Shown here: piece after piece, positions 63,791 through 64,000 of the stretch
Position numbering within the stretch: the stretch's first letter is position 1
Layout of the letters: every line of letters starts with the position of its first letter
DNA from: Mucilaginibacter sp.
Lineage (GTDB): Bacteria > Bacteroidota > Bacteroidia > Sphingobacteriales > Sphingobacteriaceae
Assembly: GCF_028288225.1 (NCBI RefSeq)
Contig: NZ_JAQBOC010000031.1
Span: forward strand, 1-64,000
Reading direction: 5' to 3'
Length of the DNA: 64,000 nt
Made by a program: the position numbers and the translations under genes
The notes under the pieces: model-generated
What the model was told of the DNA's origin: nothing
The model's database searches: none
What the model saw: the letters and a program-made list of their open reading frames with translations, nothing else

Positions 63791-64000
63791 ATGGACGTAT
63801 TTTTTTTCTTTTTGGTAGCAGGCGTAACCATTATAGTATTGATCTTAAAGTTCGATAAAAAACAAGCTGTAAAAGTTAAAGCTGTTTTAAGAGAGAGCAG
63901 GAGCGTTCCGCCGATGTTTTTATTGAAATCGACAGAGCATAAAATAGAAGCTTTAAAAGTAACCTTGCGTTTTGATGATGTGCCGCAAAATATGGCTGCA
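63791..64000 (+). CDS. Membrane-anchored protein, cut by window end
   Basis: 70 codons visible from ATG 63791. One N-terminal transmembrane helix (FFFFLVAGVTIIVLILKF), then KKQ and a soluble domain that continues beyond the window. Not identifiable from this part. Confidence 0.55.
   Translation, partial: MDVFFFFLVAGVTIIVLILKFDKKQAVKVKAVLRESRSVPPMFLLKSTEHKIEALKVTLRFDDVPQNMAA

Overview
The window looks like chromosome from a Bacteroidota bacterium, most likely Sphingobacteriaceae (Mucilaginibacter/Pedobacter-like). The reasons are promoters of the TAnnTTTG type spaced 20 nt from an upstream TTG-like box, many short SPII lipoproteins, little Shine-Dalgarno signal, and phage proteins of Bacteroidota type. 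This placement is inference from style, not from a marker gene.

Positions about 275-41407 form one apparently complete temperate siphovirus prophage inserted in the 3' end of tRNA-Lys(TTT) (41394-41466, minus strand). Its ends are marked by a 15-bp direct repeat (275-289 and 41393-41407), TGCGAAACA arm-type repeats just inside both ends, and a tyrosine integrase (minus, ending at 40021). From left to right: a minus-strand repressor and divergent Cro-like gene with tandem operators; a LuxR-type regulator; an extreme alanine-repeat protein; small early genes; an SSB-like protein; a 1201-aa primase-helicase; a DNA methyltransferase; a PAPS-reductase-like protein; a non-coding repeat region (possible origin). 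Late genes then run from 12011 to 36677: prohead protease with scaffold-like tail, major capsid, terminase small and large, portal, connectors, tail chaperone-like gene, tailspike, holin-like proteins and tape measure. A conserved promoter-like motif (CCTGTCCTTT, 20 nt, then a -7 box ending TTTG) sits directly before three late gene blocks. The right arm carries a lipoprotein, a P22 immI-like region (tiny ribbon-helix-helix-like gene facing two antirepressor genes, with a 215-bp duplicated leader), several strong hairpins, a candidate structured RNA and the integrase.

Right of 41467 is host chromosome: a BNR/YCF48-like secreted protein, two tRNA-Leu genes, an acyltransferase, lipoproteins, an RRM RNA-binding protein, a CPBP protease, a pentapeptide-repeat protein, DUF-type proteins and a GNAT acetyltransferase. 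Between 43115 and 60664, minus-strand phage genes (holin-like, tail fibre, tail chaperone, TerL, TerS, replication genes) and a plus-strand S24 repressor alternate with plus-strand host genes. They keep phage gene order but lack capsid, portal and integrase, so this reads as a second, eroded prophage broken up by host genes. The bases left of 275 carry different integrase-type repeats and may belong to another element in the same tRNA site.

Functions were assigned by reading motifs only, and gene families are named from memory. No database search was possible.
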